Made by a program: the position numbers and the translations under genes. 64,000 nucleotides of DNA from Desulfonatronovibrio hydrogenovorans DSM 9292 (GTDB taxonomy: Bacteria; Desulfobacterota; Desulfovibrionia; Desulfovibrionales; Desulfonatronovibrionaceae), in contig NZ_KK365986.1 in NCBI RefSeq assembly GCF_000686525.1, positions 9,995 to 73,994 of the forward strand. Reading direction: 5' to 3'. Below the pieces are notes generated by a model that saw only the letters and a program-made list of their open reading frames with translations, searched no databases and was not told where the DNA came from. Each line of letters opens with the position of its first letter. The stretch's first letter is position 1. Positions 1-9,145 of the stretch are shown piece by piece.

Positions 1-205
1 GCAAGCCCTGATCAGGCTTTCCCGGCAGATCCTGACCCGGTAACACCCGGAAATGAAGTTTTGAAAAAGCACTACCCTGCAACACCTCATAATATCAGGT
101 AAAATAATTCGTCAGACCTGCTTGTCTGCATCCCATCTTATTTCAATGTCTTGCGCATAAAACAGGTAAAATGATAAAACCTCTGTCCGATGATACAGGC
201 ACGGC

Positions 206-484
206 TCAAACCACAAAAAAGTCTTTGATTCTCGGCTGTTCACCATTTCCGGAAGAATCAAACACACCCAGACACTCTTTACATAACTGGTAAAACCTGA
301 CTGTATCTTTCTCCTGATCAATAAGTTCTTCAAGTTTGTGCTTCAGCTTGATCAACTTGCTTTTGTTCATATTTGGACATTCATAAACCGATTTCTGGAC
401 CCGGTAGCCAAAGCCTTTTAACATTCTCCCGGCTTTGTACCTTGCCCTGTCATCGGATATGTCAAAGCAGACCAGGTAGAACAT
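206..484 (-). CDS. cas2: CRISPR-associated endonuclease Cas2
   Basis: Cas2 dimerises and bridges two Cas1 dimers in the spacer-acquisition complex. The 92-residue protein opens with the typical beta-strand and acidic motif (MFYLVCFDISDD), followed by a ferredoxin-like fold pattern; its length is normal for the family. I start at the ATG whose first base is 484. An open frame extends 18 codons further upstream, but that extension runs inside cas1 and has no Cas2 character. One base separates the cas1 stop codon from this start, so the two are translationally coupled. It is the last gene of the locus in the direction of transcription, so an array would be expected beyond it, to the left of the window. 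Family assignment is secure. Confidence 0.93.
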   Translation of the reverse strand: MFYLVCFDISDDRARYKAGRMLKGFGYRVQKSVYECPNMNKSKLIKLKHKLEELIDQEKDTVRFYQLCKECLGVFDSSGNGEQPRIKDFFVV

Positions 485-485
485 G

Positions 486-1532
486 TTATTTCTCCACAAA
501 CCACAAGCCAGGCTCAAAACTGCGTTCCCGCCCCTCAATCCAGCGGCAGAACTTCCAGATCCGCCGGCGCATCAGTCCCCGGTAATCGGTTTCTTCACTA
601 GTGACTGGACAAATGGCCCTGGTGGCCATCCATTTTTCATATCGGTCAATCAATTTCCTGGTGGCATGCTTCTTCATTTCAACAGGCAGGGATCTATCCT
701 CCTTCTGATACTTGCCTGGCTGATTTGCGCTGCGAATGGTAAAGTCGGATTTTTTGAGCTGGCGCCTGTTGATCAGGCCCAGGACCATACGATCGCCCAG
801 AAAAGTCCGCCATTCCTCCACCAGGTCACAGGCCAGAGAAGGTCTGCCCCTTTCCAAAGCATGCAGAGAACCGAGATATGGATCAAGTCCGGCAGCTGTA
901 ATCATGGTCAGAGTTTCCATGATCAGCATAGTGTACACATAGGAGAGCATAGCATTGACCGGGTCAAGGGGAGGTCTTCTATTTCTGCCGTTGAATGAAA
1001 AACTTTTATTCCTGAGCAACCTGGGAAACATGGCAAAATACACTTTACTGGCCTGTCCTTCAACGGCCCGGACTTGCTCAATGCTCTTTCTCGACTCCAG
1101 AGCCTCTGCCAGTGAGCTGATCTTTGCCCCGGCAGCATGCAGTTCCTCATCCTGATAATTCCTGCCCCTGATGGACAAAAACGAGGATGCGTTTTCAAGC
1201 TTGGAGCGGACCAGGACCCTGGCCGCTCTGAGCGCAAAGTCAGGATTGCCCATTTTGTAGTACTGGGCCATGCGCCGGGCAACATGCTTGTGCTCATCAA
1301 CCATGAACCTGGCCTTGAAATCCCAGTTTCGGCCTAAAATGATGGTTTCAATCCTGTTTCTGGCCAGAAGATCCATGACTGGAGAGCTCAGAGACACGCC
1401 CCCGACCAGGGTAAGCTGCTTCAGGCCGTTCAGTGGGATCTGGCATAAGACCTTGTCTTTTTTACGCAACTCAAGACTGTCTGAGACCTTGCGCAGATAA
1501 GTCCCATATTCAAGCACATAAGTTCTCTGCAT
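486..1532 (-). CDS. cas1: CRISPR-associated integrase Cas1
   Basis: Cas1 is the integrase that inserts new spacers into the array. The 348-residue protein has the usual N-terminal beta domain (about residues 1-75) and an alpha-helical catalytic domain. The metal-binding set is recognisable: Glu in the segment LSYVYTMLIME, His in GSLHALERG, and Asp in SLACDLVEEWR. Length fits Cas1 of type I and III systems and there is no reverse-transcriptase fusion. A 326-bp gap separates it from the effector genes upstream, so cas1-cas2 may have its own promoter. A purine-rich ribosome site (GGAGGAAGG on the minus strand) precedes the ATG. Confidence 0.95.
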   Translation of the reverse strand: MQRTYVLEYGTYLRKVSDSLELRKKDKVLCQIPLNGLKQLTLVGGVSLSSPVMDLLARNRIETIILGRNWDFKARFMVDEHKHVARRMAQYYKMGNPDFALRAARVLVRSKLENASSFLSIRGRNYQDEELHAAGAKISSLAEALESRKSIEQVRAVEGQASKVYFAMFPRLLRNKSFSFNGRNRRPPLDPVNAMLSYVYTMLIMETLTMITAAGLDPYLGSLHALERGRPSLACDLVEEWRTFLGDRMVLGLINRRQLKKSDFTIRSANQPGKYQKEDRSLPVEMKKHATRKLIDRYEKWMATRAICPVTSEETDYRGLMRRRIWKFCRWIEGRERSFEPGLWFVEK

Positions 1533-1858
1533 CCTTCCTCCCTGATCAGGTAGATTGTTTGTCAGGCTGGATGCATCAGTTGCAAAGGGCGCGCCAGGAC
1601 GTAATATATAATTTATTTGTTATCATTACAATATGTTGAGGATAGATGAGTGATGAGCACCTGTTGCTGCAGTCAGCCATTTTTCAACCAAAGTTGTAGT
1701 AGAAACAAACCATGGTTGACAGCTTGAGAGGACAGATTCTGCCTGAAAGTTGGAGACAGGGTTGTGCTTATGATGCTGGTCCGAAGATCTGATTTTTGGG
1801 GCTGGATGGTCTAATCCTGAATCCTGTTTTAATGGATTCAGGATCAAATCATTGTGGT
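1533..1858. other. Intergenic region between the effector operon and cas1
   Basis: No convincing gene. A 73-codon open frame on the minus strand (1626-1847) has no start signal or recognisable composition. A perfect 11-bp hairpin (ATCCTGAATCC at 1814-1824 with its complement at 1834-1844) lies just past the end of the upstream membrane-protein gene. It lacks a T-run, so it is not a standard terminator; it may protect the 3' end of the effector mRNA. The stretch around 1600-1630 is AT-rich and could hold the cas1 promoter, but no clean -35/-10 pair was found. Confidence 0.5.
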
Positions 1859-2545
1859 TCAGTCGTCAAAAGGATTGTGCCAGTCATTACTCAGGCTTGA
1901 TTCAAAACCACATGAATCTGAAAATGAATTGCTGAAACTATCAAAAGGATCATCATGGATAAAGTCATTGCTGAACATGTCATCAAAGCCGGCCTGGCTG
2001 GTCGAAAAAGAGCTGTGAAAGGACTCACCTGTTCCGTAAGGGTTGCCGTGAACATCAACACAGCCCATCATGGGCAGGCCTGTAGCCGGATTAACCCCTG
2101 CCTGCATGCAGTCATCATGATCAAGGGAATCAACCCTGGTGGAGTCAGCAAAAGAGTCAGTGAGCCTCATGTGGTCAAGGTCATGCCCAGGTATGATCCT
2201 AAAGCCCGGCGGCCATGCACCATGCACACTTCCAGCCAGGCTTCTTTGCTCAAACGAGTAACAGTTGTCATGAATACTGCTGTTCAGGCTTTCAAAATAA
2301 TGACCGACTGAAGAACAAGAACCCTGGCCCTGTTCTGATTCCGGGCCATGCAACCAGATGACAGATGCTCCGAACAGCAGAAAAGAAATCACTGCCAGTT
2401 CAGGCAGAGCCATAACCAGAGAGGCCAGAAAAAAGCCTCCCAGAACAAACACTATGCCAGTGCGCATGCCTGGTCCGGTTCTACCAGATACAGGGTGTCT
2501 GGGACAGGCTTTTTGAGCATTGTGAGCAGCTTTGGAGCCAGGCAT
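1859..2545 (-). CDS. Uncharacterised two-TM membrane protein in the CRISPR locus
   Basis: Not a recognised Cas protein. From the ATG at 2545, which has a well-placed ribosome site (AAGGAG six bases upstream), it is 228 residues; an ATG ten codons earlier has no such site. A polar N-terminus of about 30 residues precedes two hydrophobic segments (roughly residues 30-48 and 49-66) that should form a membrane hairpin. The remainder is Ser/Asp/Phe-rich, with the motif NPATGLPMMG...DVHGNPYG near residues 152-174 and an acidic tail ending NPFDD. I associate the NPATGLPM/GNPYG pattern with scattered small uncharacterised proteins, so it may not be CRISPR-specific. It follows cas6 by about 35 bp on the same strand and so is probably cotranscribed. 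No CARF, HEPN or nuclease motif is visible. Confidence 0.6.
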   Translation of the reverse strand: MPGSKAAHNAQKACPRHPVSGRTGPGMRTGIVFVLGGFFLASLVMALPELAVISFLLFGASVIWLHGPESEQGQGSCSSVGHYFESLNSSIHDNCYSFEQRSLAGSVHGAWPPGFRIIPGHDLDHMRLTDSFADSTRVDSLDHDDCMQAGVNPATGLPMMGCVDVHGNPYGTGESFHSSFSTSQAGFDDMFSNDFIHDDPFDSFSNSFSDSCGFESSLSNDWHNPFDD

Positions 2546-2580
2546 GTTATTCTCCTTTCCGGCTGGACCAGGCATAAAGT

Positions 2581-3432
2581 TTATGAATAGGGCTGCAGTC
2601 TATAAAAACCAAGTCCGAACGATCCGTTTTTACCCAGTCCTGTATGTTCTCCCAGGGCCAGAGCCAGGGCCTGACGTCTGGATAGACGGCCTGTGAACGT
2701 GAGTTTTCCTGTTACCCCGCCCAAAGTTTTGGGGATTCCCCGGCCATAAGGAATGTCTGTCCAGTTCAGCTCAGACCCGGATAATACAGGTCCGCTTTCA
2801 ATTACCTGCAGCAATTCCTGCTCCAGGTCCAGGTATCTGACCTTGCCTGCCAGATGGCCCAGACAGAGATCATTAGTTGGATCATGAAAATAATCCGGAT
2901 CGCAGTAGCGGTGTCCATCTTCTTTTGCTCCAGCAGGCCTTGGTGTTCTTAGGGGAGTAATAAGTTTCAGGTTCAAACCTTTCCAATGCTGAAGTTCAGC
3001 AATTCTAGGTTCCAGAACCTCCGGGGTTACAGGTCTGGCCAGCTCAGGCTGCCATAAAATATCGTGTTTGCTATGCTCAAGGATTACAGCCGAGCTAACC
3101 TGGCACTGAGCCTGGACCAGATGGATATTTATGCCTGGCCGGAGATATCCTGAACCGCCGAGAGAATTGAAATCCCAGAGCATCTCCAGGACCGGCCTGG
3201 CCAGCACTTCAGGTAATATTAGGCCCAGGTGAATGGTATTTGGACCAGGACCGGGACTGAACGGTACAGGCATGACCCCGGCATTGGCCTGGGAAAAGTC
3301 CGGCGGCAGATATCTTTTCAGCCCGCGCCGGATAACCGCGCTCCAGGCCGGGCCGGTAAATACTGGAAGAATGACCCGGCCATCAAGCCTGAAAGTAAGC
3401 TTAAGGTTGAAAAAGGGAATGAAAGTGGACAT
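2581..3432 (-). CDS. cas6: CRISPR RNA-processing endoribonuclease Cas6
   Basis: Cas6 cuts the precursor CRISPR RNA within the repeats. The 283-residue protein ends in the glycine-rich loop characteristic of Cas6 (GEHTGLGKNGSFGLGFYRL, near residues 260-278), and its N-terminal half fits a RAMP-fold domain. I start at the ATG at 3432, where the sequence becomes RAMP-like (MSTFIPFFNLKLTFRLDG). The frame stays open for 68 more codons, but those overlap the 3' end of the preceding cas gene. The ribosome site is weak, and the start sits 16 bp after the upstream stop, so translation may be coupled. Catalytic residues vary in Cas6 and I cannot assign them. Confidence 0.82.
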   Translation of the reverse strand: MSTFIPFFNLKLTFRLDGRVILPVFTGPAWSAVIRRGLKRYLPPDFSQANAGVMPVPFSPGPGPNTIHLGLILPEVLARPVLEMLWDFNSLGGSGYLRPGINIHLVQAQCQVSSAVILEHSKHDILWQPELARPVTPEVLEPRIAELQHWKGLNLKLITPLRTPRPAGAKEDGHRYCDPDYFHDPTNDLCLGHLAGKVRYLDLEQELLQVIESGPVLSGSELNWTDIPYGRGIPKTLGGVTGKLTFTGRLSRRQALALALGEHTGLGKNGSFGLGFYRLQPYS

Positions 3433-3448
3433 GATCAAAGCTGTCAGA

Positions 3449-5446
3449 TCAAGGTCTGCAGTTTTTCCAGTAATGCGATCCTTCCTTCGGGAAACCAAAA
3501 TGTTTTGCATCTGGAAGCTTATTGGTGTCCAACTGGTGAAGCTTGTTATGTTTTGTGCGCATATCATGCACTTCTTTTTTAAGGCCGGACAAAAGTTTTC
3601 CAGCTTCTTCAACAAGATTAGTGTGATCAACTTCAATCTTTTGCCAGGTATAATCGTCAGGCTTTCTTATCCAGACGGCCTTGATTCTGGAAGTAGCACT
3701 GCCCATGCCCAGAGCTTTTCCAAGACCAAGTTTGAAGCCATGTTTGGCAATGGAGTGCTCCAGAAGGATCATCAGGGCGGCGGCTTCCTTAACTGAACAG
3801 TTTTCCACTCCCAGCACCCCGGAAAAAATAAGACCAGGGTTGCAGACCTGAGCGTAATTGCGCAGTTTATTGCTGTAATCCAGTTTTTCCATCCTGTGAT
3901 TTGATGCCCTGAAGGTATTTTCATCATATCCTGACAAATTGAAATGCTTATAAATCTTGGCTCCTTTAATTTTCCCGGATTCCTTGCTGAAATAGCCGTC
4001 TTTATCCCGCTTGTTGGGTTTGGGCGGCCCTAGTATGGGCAGGAGAGCCTGCGAAGCCACTTCATTGCCATGCTCTTCAATCCATTTATTGAGTTTGGCC
4101 TTGACCGGCTGATTGATATACATTGGTTTGTCTGAAAGGAATACCTTTTGATTACTAATCAGGGCTGCAGCTTTAAACCGGCCCTTCAGACCCACAGCAC
4201 GATCTTTTCCAGACCTATCTGATTCGGTTTCGTCATTCATTCCAAACAGAGAGCATCTGGGACAAAGGGATTCTACATTTCTGCAGAGCTTCTGACTATC
4301 AGGGACAGCATCTTCATGAAAAAACAGGGCCTTGAACTGAAAGTTTTTACCCACATTGGTGATTCTGCCGCCAAAATCCTGATAATAAACAAAATCACCC
4401 GGCTTAAGAACGCCAAGGTCTTCATACCAGGGATCATGAGCAGGGAAATTGGTTTTTTCCGGCTTCATGCCGCCCATATAAACCATTTTCTTCATCTTTC
4501 TATAGGAAAAAAAGTTTTCCCTGGGTATGATCCCTTCGAGGGTTGCCCCTTTTTCATTAAAGAAACGGTGATGATGCTTTTTGCCCTCTCCAGGACCTTT
4601 TTGCAGATCCATACCGTAGCGATATGGTCCATGATATTGAACTTTACTAGTATGCACCGCATCCCTGGAAGCTGCCAGAGACTTGATGAGGGCAGGTCTA
4701 TACGGACCTCTGTCCTCCAAAGAGGCGTAGCAGGTTCCATTCTTTTCCAGGGGAATGCCCGGATTGGGATAATCCATGTAAAATTCCTGCACAGGCTGCA
4801 CAGAAATTTTTCTGGATCCATCTTCAGCTTCTTTAATTGCTGTTATTATTCCAGGCCTGGAATGATCCATATTAACCCTGTATCTTTTCCATCCTCCATT
4901 ATATGGATAATTTCCTGACAACTTAAGCTTTTCAGGATGGCCTTCTTCTTTTGTTATAACCCGGTAGCACCCGCCCATGAGGTTGACAAAACCATTGGCA
5001 ACAGCAGACTTGACCGTGAACGGGCTGATGGCGAACCTGCCGCCCAGCATAAGCCAGCGCTTGTTATAACCGCAATATTCATCTTTGTTGTCACTGGGCA
5101 TGGATGAATACTCAGAATTGTCAGTGCAAGGGTTAAGTGCTGCCGGTGTTACAAGAGTCCATTCAACCTCAAAAGCAATATCACATCTGTCTTTGAATAA
5201 TCTTGCGTGACTTGCAGGTTCAGCAGTCTTGTATCCAGGTCTGGGAATAAAGGAATAAGGCGTAGTCTTGTTGCTTTTATTAGGCCCGCCATGAGCCTTA
5301 AATGGTTTTTTCCCAGGCCCCTTACCAGATTTTTTTTTGCCTGATTTGTTGTTCTGGCTGGGAGTATTGATGACTTTACCCTTGCTGTCTTTAACCTTAG
5401 CCCCCATTGACCCCAGGGGTCCGAGATCTAAACCCTTCTTAGCCAT
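3449..5446 (-). CDS. Type III-D RAMP protein, Cas7 with large insertion (TIGR03986-like)
   Basis: A 665-residue RAMP-superfamily subunit of the type III-D effector. The first 60 residues are Lys/Gly/Ser-rich and probably disordered. A Cas7-like core then begins (FEVEWTLVTPAALNP, near residue 92), is interrupted by a long insertion, and ends in a glycine-rich RAMP segment (GFKLGLGKALGMGSATSRI, near residues 585-603). A Cys cluster (CRNVESLCPRCSLFG, near residues 395-409) may bind zinc. The size and position fit the Cas7-insertion subunit of III-Dv complexes, which lies at one end of the backbone. The start has a strong AGGAGG site and overlaps csx19 by 8 bp. Confidence 0.8.
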   Translation of the reverse strand: MAKKGLDLGPLGSMGAKVKDSKGKVINTPSQNNKSGKKKSGKGPGKKPFKAHGGPNKSNKTTPYSFIPRPGYKTAEPASHARLFKDRCDIAFEVEWTLVTPAALNPCTDNSEYSSMPSDNKDEYCGYNKRWLMLGGRFAISPFTVKSAVANGFVNLMGGCYRVITKEEGHPEKLKLSGNYPYNGGWKRYRVNMDHSRPGIITAIKEAEDGSRKISVQPVQEFYMDYPNPGIPLEKNGTCYASLEDRGPYRPALIKSLAASRDAVHTSKVQYHGPYRYGMDLQKGPGEGKKHHHRFFNEKGATLEGIIPRENFFSYRKMKKMVYMGGMKPEKTNFPAHDPWYEDLGVLKPGDFVYYQDFGGRITNVGKNFQFKALFFHEDAVPDSQKLCRNVESLCPRCSLFGMNDETESDRSGKDRAVGLKGRFKAAALISNQKVFLSDKPMYINQPVKAKLNKWIEEHGNEVASQALLPILGPPKPNKRDKDGYFSKESGKIKGAKIYKHFNLSGYDENTFRASNHRMEKLDYSNKLRNYAQVCNPGLIFSGVLGVENCSVKEAAALMILLEHSIAKHGFKLGLGKALGMGSATSRIKAVWIRKPDDYTWQKIEVDHTNLVEEAGKLLSGLKKEVHDMRTKHNKLHQLDTNKLPDAKHFGFPKEGSHYWKNCRP

Positions 5447-5903
5447 GCTCAGTCCTCCTGCTCATGAATACATGCATCCTGATATCCGGCTGGATAACCT
5501 CGACGCAATCCATAGCGCCTGAAAATATGCCTGATTCTGTACCGTTGCGAACCATTGTTTCAACATCTCTGAAAAAACAGTTTGCCTTTTCCGGAGCAGG
5601 CTCAATCTCCAGTGTCCATCTCTGCTCCAGAACAGAACCATCCAGGCGTTCAATGCATACTTCCTCCAGGACGCTGTTTTTTTCTCTCCAGAAGTTCACT
5701 TCCATTATGTACCCATCTTTCTGACTGACATGACCGCAGCTGAGAACAGCATTATTTTTTAAAAAATCGCCCAGCCTTTCCTCCCGGGCTGAATAGGCAA
5801 CAAATCCGTCATCCCAGCCGGCAGGATCAGGAAAAGAATAGTCCTGCACAGGTATTTCCCGGGAGATGAAATTAAAATATCCCTGCCTGTACTGATTACT
5901 CAT
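5439..5903 (-). CDS. csx19: Type III-D CRISPR protein Csx19
   Basis: A 154-residue protein between two RAMP genes. Its position, length and sequence fit Csx19 (TIGR03984), an accessory subunit limited to type III-D complexes. It has no enzymatic motif that I can see; it is rich in beta-prone segments (GHVSQKDGYIMEVNFW, RWTLEIEP) and in acidic residues. I start at the ATG at 5903, preceded by CGGAG at seven bases, rather than an ATG 14 codons upstream. It overlaps the upstream gene by 8 bp and the downstream gene by 8 bp, so the operon is tightly coupled. The assignment rests on context as much as on sequence. Confidence 0.68.
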   Translation of the reverse strand: MSNQYRQGYFNFISREIPVQDYSFPDPAGWDDGFVAYSAREERLGDFLKNNAVLSCGHVSQKDGYIMEVNFWREKNSVLEEVCIERLDGSVLEQRWTLEIEPAPEKANCFFRDVETMVRNGTESGIFSGAMDCVEVIQPDIRMHVFMSRRTEHG

Positions 5904-7272
5904 GGCTTTGCTCCGGTTTTTCCTCAATAATTTCAAATATCTCAATCTGGCCAGTACATGTGGATGTTTTGCCCAGGCGATACCAGCCGGGTGGGGCTGA
6001 ACCTTCAGGCTTCATTTCTTCACATAAAGCCTTTATGGCCTGGTAGGCTTCTCTTCCTTCTGCTTGATTCCGGCTCATATCCACAATTATGTCCAGTTCA
6101 AACTCCCCCTGCTTCAGATATGCTCCGGAAAAGAGATTCATGTTCTGCATGGAGTGTTCGCAGAGCTGAATCCTGTTGAGTATGGCAATATCAGGGTCAA
6201 TAACTTCCGCGTCTGACACTGATACCAGACCCCTCCATTCAGTATTGCCGAACCACCGGCACCTTGTGCAGTCGCATCTTTTTGAGGACTCTTGATCATT
6301 ATTTGAGGACTTTTGATCACCATAACAGATCTGTTCTCCCTGGCTGCGCAGCCTTCGCTCCAGTTCCCTGGACAGAACTGCCTGACGAAAGGCCTTACCC
6401 GGAATTATGTACCTGGATTCAGGTCTGCCGCTTATGACCTGTTTTTCCTGGTACACAAAGGTATCCGGCAGTTTGGAGTTTTTTGCCAGTCCATATTTTT
6501 CCAGATCAAACTCCAGAGGCGGAGCCTGAGTGGATACAGCCAGAAGCTGACCATCCGCTACCCTGGCTTTAACTCTAAGTCTGCTCCATTTGCCTTTGAC
6601 CAGTCTGGACTTGCTGGACAGCTCTTCCCAGGCTTTATTCTCATCCCATTTTTCAACATCCTGACTCCACAGCAGGTCAAGATCATGTTCATTTGTGAGG
6701 TTCAATGTCCTGGTCATGAAATTCAGGGGAGCAAGACGGCCCAGGCCATAGGACCAGTTTCCGCCGATGGTTTCCAGGCCGGCATCTATTATTGCCAGAG
6801 CATCCGGCAGAGACCTTGCCCATTCTTCTGCCTTATTTTTGTCTTCACAGAAAATAACCGCATTCAGACAAGGTTCAATGCCTGGCGAAACCAGTTCTTC
6901 AGAATACAAAGCCTTTGCAGCCACTGTGCCGTATTTGCGGTCAATCCTGTTGCCGGGCCTGATGTCCAGTGCCTTTAGATCACAAAAGCCGGGACTGCAC
7001 CATACCGGAGACACGCCAGTTTCGTTTGCTTCATCATCCGGATAAGAGCCGACCAGCCTGGCAAGTTCTTCTTGCCCGCTTTGCATAAGCGACCTGCGCA
7101 TGAGAGAGGCCCAGACATAACCGTTGATATGCAGCATTTTATTGTCAGGTGTTTTCTCAATGCTGGAATCAGCCAGATCTCCTTCATAGCCGGACTTAAG
7201 GCTTAGAGGAGTCTGCAGCCTGAACTGAACTCTGATCTTCAGGGCGTAAAATGCGTTATTTATTACATTCAT
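5896..7272 (-). CDS. Type III-D Cas7-Cas7 fusion (Csm3-like tandem RAMP)
   Basis: A 458-residue protein with two Cas7/Csm3-like halves. The first (about residues 8-200) opens with FRLQTPLSLKSGYEGDLADSS and HINGYVWASLMRRSLM, equivalent to the Csm3 pattern of a glycine-rich acidic loop and 'G-x-S-x-K-G-x-R' helix. The second (about residues 235-450) repeats this as SGRPESRYIIPGKAFRQAVLSRELE, followed by CDCTRCRWFG and a typical RAMP beta segment. In type III complexes Cas7 subunits bind the crRNA spacer and cut target RNA with a loop aspartate; candidate acidic residues are in GYEGDLAD, but I cannot tell which would act. It overlaps the upstream gene by 17 bp. Confidence 0.8.
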   Translation of the reverse strand: MNVINNAFYALKIRVQFRLQTPLSLKSGYEGDLADSSIEKTPDNKMLHINGYVWASLMRRSLMQSGQEELARLVGSYPDDEANETGVSPVWCSPGFCDLKALDIRPGNRIDRKYGTVAAKALYSEELVSPGIEPCLNAVIFCEDKNKAEEWARSLPDALAIIDAGLETIGGNWSYGLGRLAPLNFMTRTLNLTNEHDLDLLWSQDVEKWDENKAWEELSSKSRLVKGKWSRLRVKARVADGQLLAVSTQAPPLEFDLEKYGLAKNSKLPDTFVYQEKQVISGRPESRYIIPGKAFRQAVLSRELERRLRSQGEQICYGDQKSSNNDQESSKRCDCTRCRWFGNTEWRGLVSVSDAEVIDPDIAILNRIQLCEHSMQNMNLFSGAYLKQGEFELDIIVDMSRNQAEGREAYQAIKALCEEMKPEGSAPPGWYRLGKTSTCTGQIEIFEIIEEKPEQSHE

Positions 7273-9145
7273 CCTGCATCCTTTTTTGTTTATCTTTCCA
7301 CCAAAGAACCTGCATATGTTCTAAAATGGCCTGGATATGAGCTTTTTTCTCTTCAAAAGTTTTTTTGTCAGTAATGCTTTTGTAGATGATTTTCAGGTCG
7401 TTATCCTTGTCCTGAAACTTTTCACCGCGCTCATTAAGGATATTGTTGATCCTTTCATTATCCAGTTCCAGCAGGCTGCGCAGAAAGCCTGCCTGGGATC
7501 TGGACATGCTCTTGACAGTGAGTGTTTTTTCCAATCCAGAGAGAAAATATTTATTTTCGGATGGCTGCCTGCCATGGTCTCTGCCATTGTTGGGCGGAGG
7601 TTCAGGCTTGTTGTATTCAACTTGATTCCCAAAACCGGCCCAAGCCATGGTATGCCCTGACTCTTCTCTATTCAAAACCGATCCGGGCATTATGGATATC
7701 CTGTTGCGTCTTGCTCTTTTCAGGGTGGAATTATAACCGGCAACACTGGACAATTTTATTGAATTTGAATTCTGGCTCATAAAATTATCATTAAAGGCAA
7801 TGGGCCTGGTTACCAGGAAAGGGCCTGGCTGTTCAGAAGCTGCATCTGTCTGTTTATCAGGAGTAATTTTTCCAGCTTCAAAGACACATCCCTTGATCAG
7901 GACAGGGATGTTTTTAATTATAAAATATGCTTTGCCCCCAAAATCAGACTCCGGCCTGGTTATGGAGACAGTGCAGCTGAACCTGGTTCCCCGGCTGATA
8001 TATTCCTGCACAAAGAGCCCGTTTTCTGTTGTTGTAAACTTGTCATCCATGCTGTTTCTGGATCTGGCCATTATTCTGATTCTGTAGGCCGATGGTTTTT
8101 CTTCTCCGGTCACATACCATCCCCTGGCCATGGTCTTTTGCTTTCCATAATACAGCCCGCTGTCATCGTCAGGATCAGCTACCATGTCCTTATGGTCCTG
8201 CTTGTGGTTAAAAACATCCTTAACCTCCCAGCTGTCCACATCAACTTTCTGCCTGCGCAGGGTGGTCATGGGAGGGATAAAGCCCGCCTGAGGCGCTGAT
8301 TTGGACTGCTCATCAAACCAGGCCGGACAAAGGGCGGAAAAACTGAGCATGCCCATGTCTTCCAGGGAAGGCCATGATCCGAAGAGCTGATAATACGCCT
8401 TAACAAACCAGGCCCTGAACTGTTCCGGGGTAATATAATCAAGACCCTCCACTGTCTGGGCTGAGCCCTGGCCAATGGGCTTGCTCCTTAAATGGGTCCT
8501 GGTCTGATAAACAACATTCAGCTTGTCAGGTATGTCCTGTTCAAATGAAGAAAAGGATATTTCTTCTGGATCACTCCATTCAATTCTGAGCCTGCCCATG
8601 CCATATCCTCTGGACCTGAAGGCCCCGAACCCGCTTAAAAGCTTGACTGCCCTGTCAAGCAGGTCTTTAGCTTTTTCCATTTCTTCCGGTTCCCGGAAAA
8701 GTCCCAGGAAAAGCTCAGATTCAAGGACCCTGCCTTCTAAAAAAGCCATCTCCCTGTTGACCAGCATATTTTTCTGAACAGTTCCTGTGTTTTCATCAAT
8801 TTTGATCCTGGGCTTGACCTGGAAAATATCCGCAGGATGGACTGTCCTGTCCTGACTGGTCAACTCAAGGTCGCTCAGGTACAGCAGAGACGAAGCTGAA
8901 TCATTTTCTCGTCCGAAAACCCTGGTAACCAGGTCCTTGTCAGTGCAGTGCCCAAGACTTTTCAACCACTCGGCAGCCATGCGCAGGTCACCTTTGACCT
9001 GGGTGTCCGGATAAACCGGCAGCCCGTTTTCATCCTTTAAATGAGGATAATACCCAAAAGGGCCTTTGGCTCCGCCTCCGGTGAACCAGTATCCCCTGGC
9101 CCGGACCTTAAGCTTCCCCTGAATATAAAATAGTTTGCTATTCAT
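7256..9145 (-). CDS. Type III-D RAMP fusion, probable Cas7-Cas5(Csx10)-Cas11
   Basis: A 629-residue multidomain effector subunit. Residues 1-205 form a Cas7-like domain (GYWFTGGGAKGPFGYYP, PDTQVKGDLRMAAEWL, then GFGAFRSRGYGMGRLRI, the glycine-rich RAMP loop). Residues about 210-500 look like the Csx10/Cas5 family of type III-D. The last 100 residues are predicted mostly helical and charged, fitting a small-subunit (Cas11) module. This order matches the Cas7-Cas5-Cas11 fusion of III-Dv complexes; the Cas11 call is inference from helical character and position. It starts with GGGGAG eight bases ahead of the ATG and overlaps cas10 by 8 bp. Confidence 0.72.
   Translation of the reverse strand: MNSKLFYIQGKLKVRARGYWFTGGGAKGPFGYYPHLKDENGLPVYPDTQVKGDLRMAAEWLKSLGHCTDKDLVTRVFGRENDSASSLLYLSDLELTSQDRTVHPADIFQVKPRIKIDENTGTVQKNMLVNREMAFLEGRVLESELFLGLFREPEEMEKAKDLLDRAVKLLSGFGAFRSRGYGMGRLRIEWSDPEEISFSSFEQDIPDKLNVVYQTRTHLRSKPIGQGSAQTVEGLDYITPEQFRAWFVKAYYQLFGSWPSLEDMGMLSFSALCPAWFDEQSKSAPQAGFIPPMTTLRRQKVDVDSWEVKDVFNHKQDHKDMVADPDDDSGLYYGKQKTMARGWYVTGEEKPSAYRIRIMARSRNSMDDKFTTTENGLFVQEYISRGTRFSCTVSITRPESDFGGKAYFIIKNIPVLIKGCVFEAGKITPDKQTDAASEQPGPFLVTRPIAFNDNFMSQNSNSIKLSSVAGYNSTLKRARRNRISIMPGSVLNREESGHTMAWAGFGNQVEYNKPEPPPNNGRDHGRQPSENKYFLSGLEKTLTVKSMSRSQAGFLRSLLELDNERINNILNERGEKFQDKDNDLKIIYKSITDKKTFEEKKAHIQAILEHMQVLWWKDKQKRMQDECNK

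Noticed and set aside
1-205. Possible CRISPR repeats (CAGGTAAAAT occurs twice)
   Set aside because: Only two short copies at irregular spacing and with different flanks; not an array.
1626-1847. 73-codon open frame on the minus strand between the CRISPR effector genes and cas1
   Set aside because: No ribosome site, no recognisable domain, and it overlaps the 3' hairpin; probably chance.
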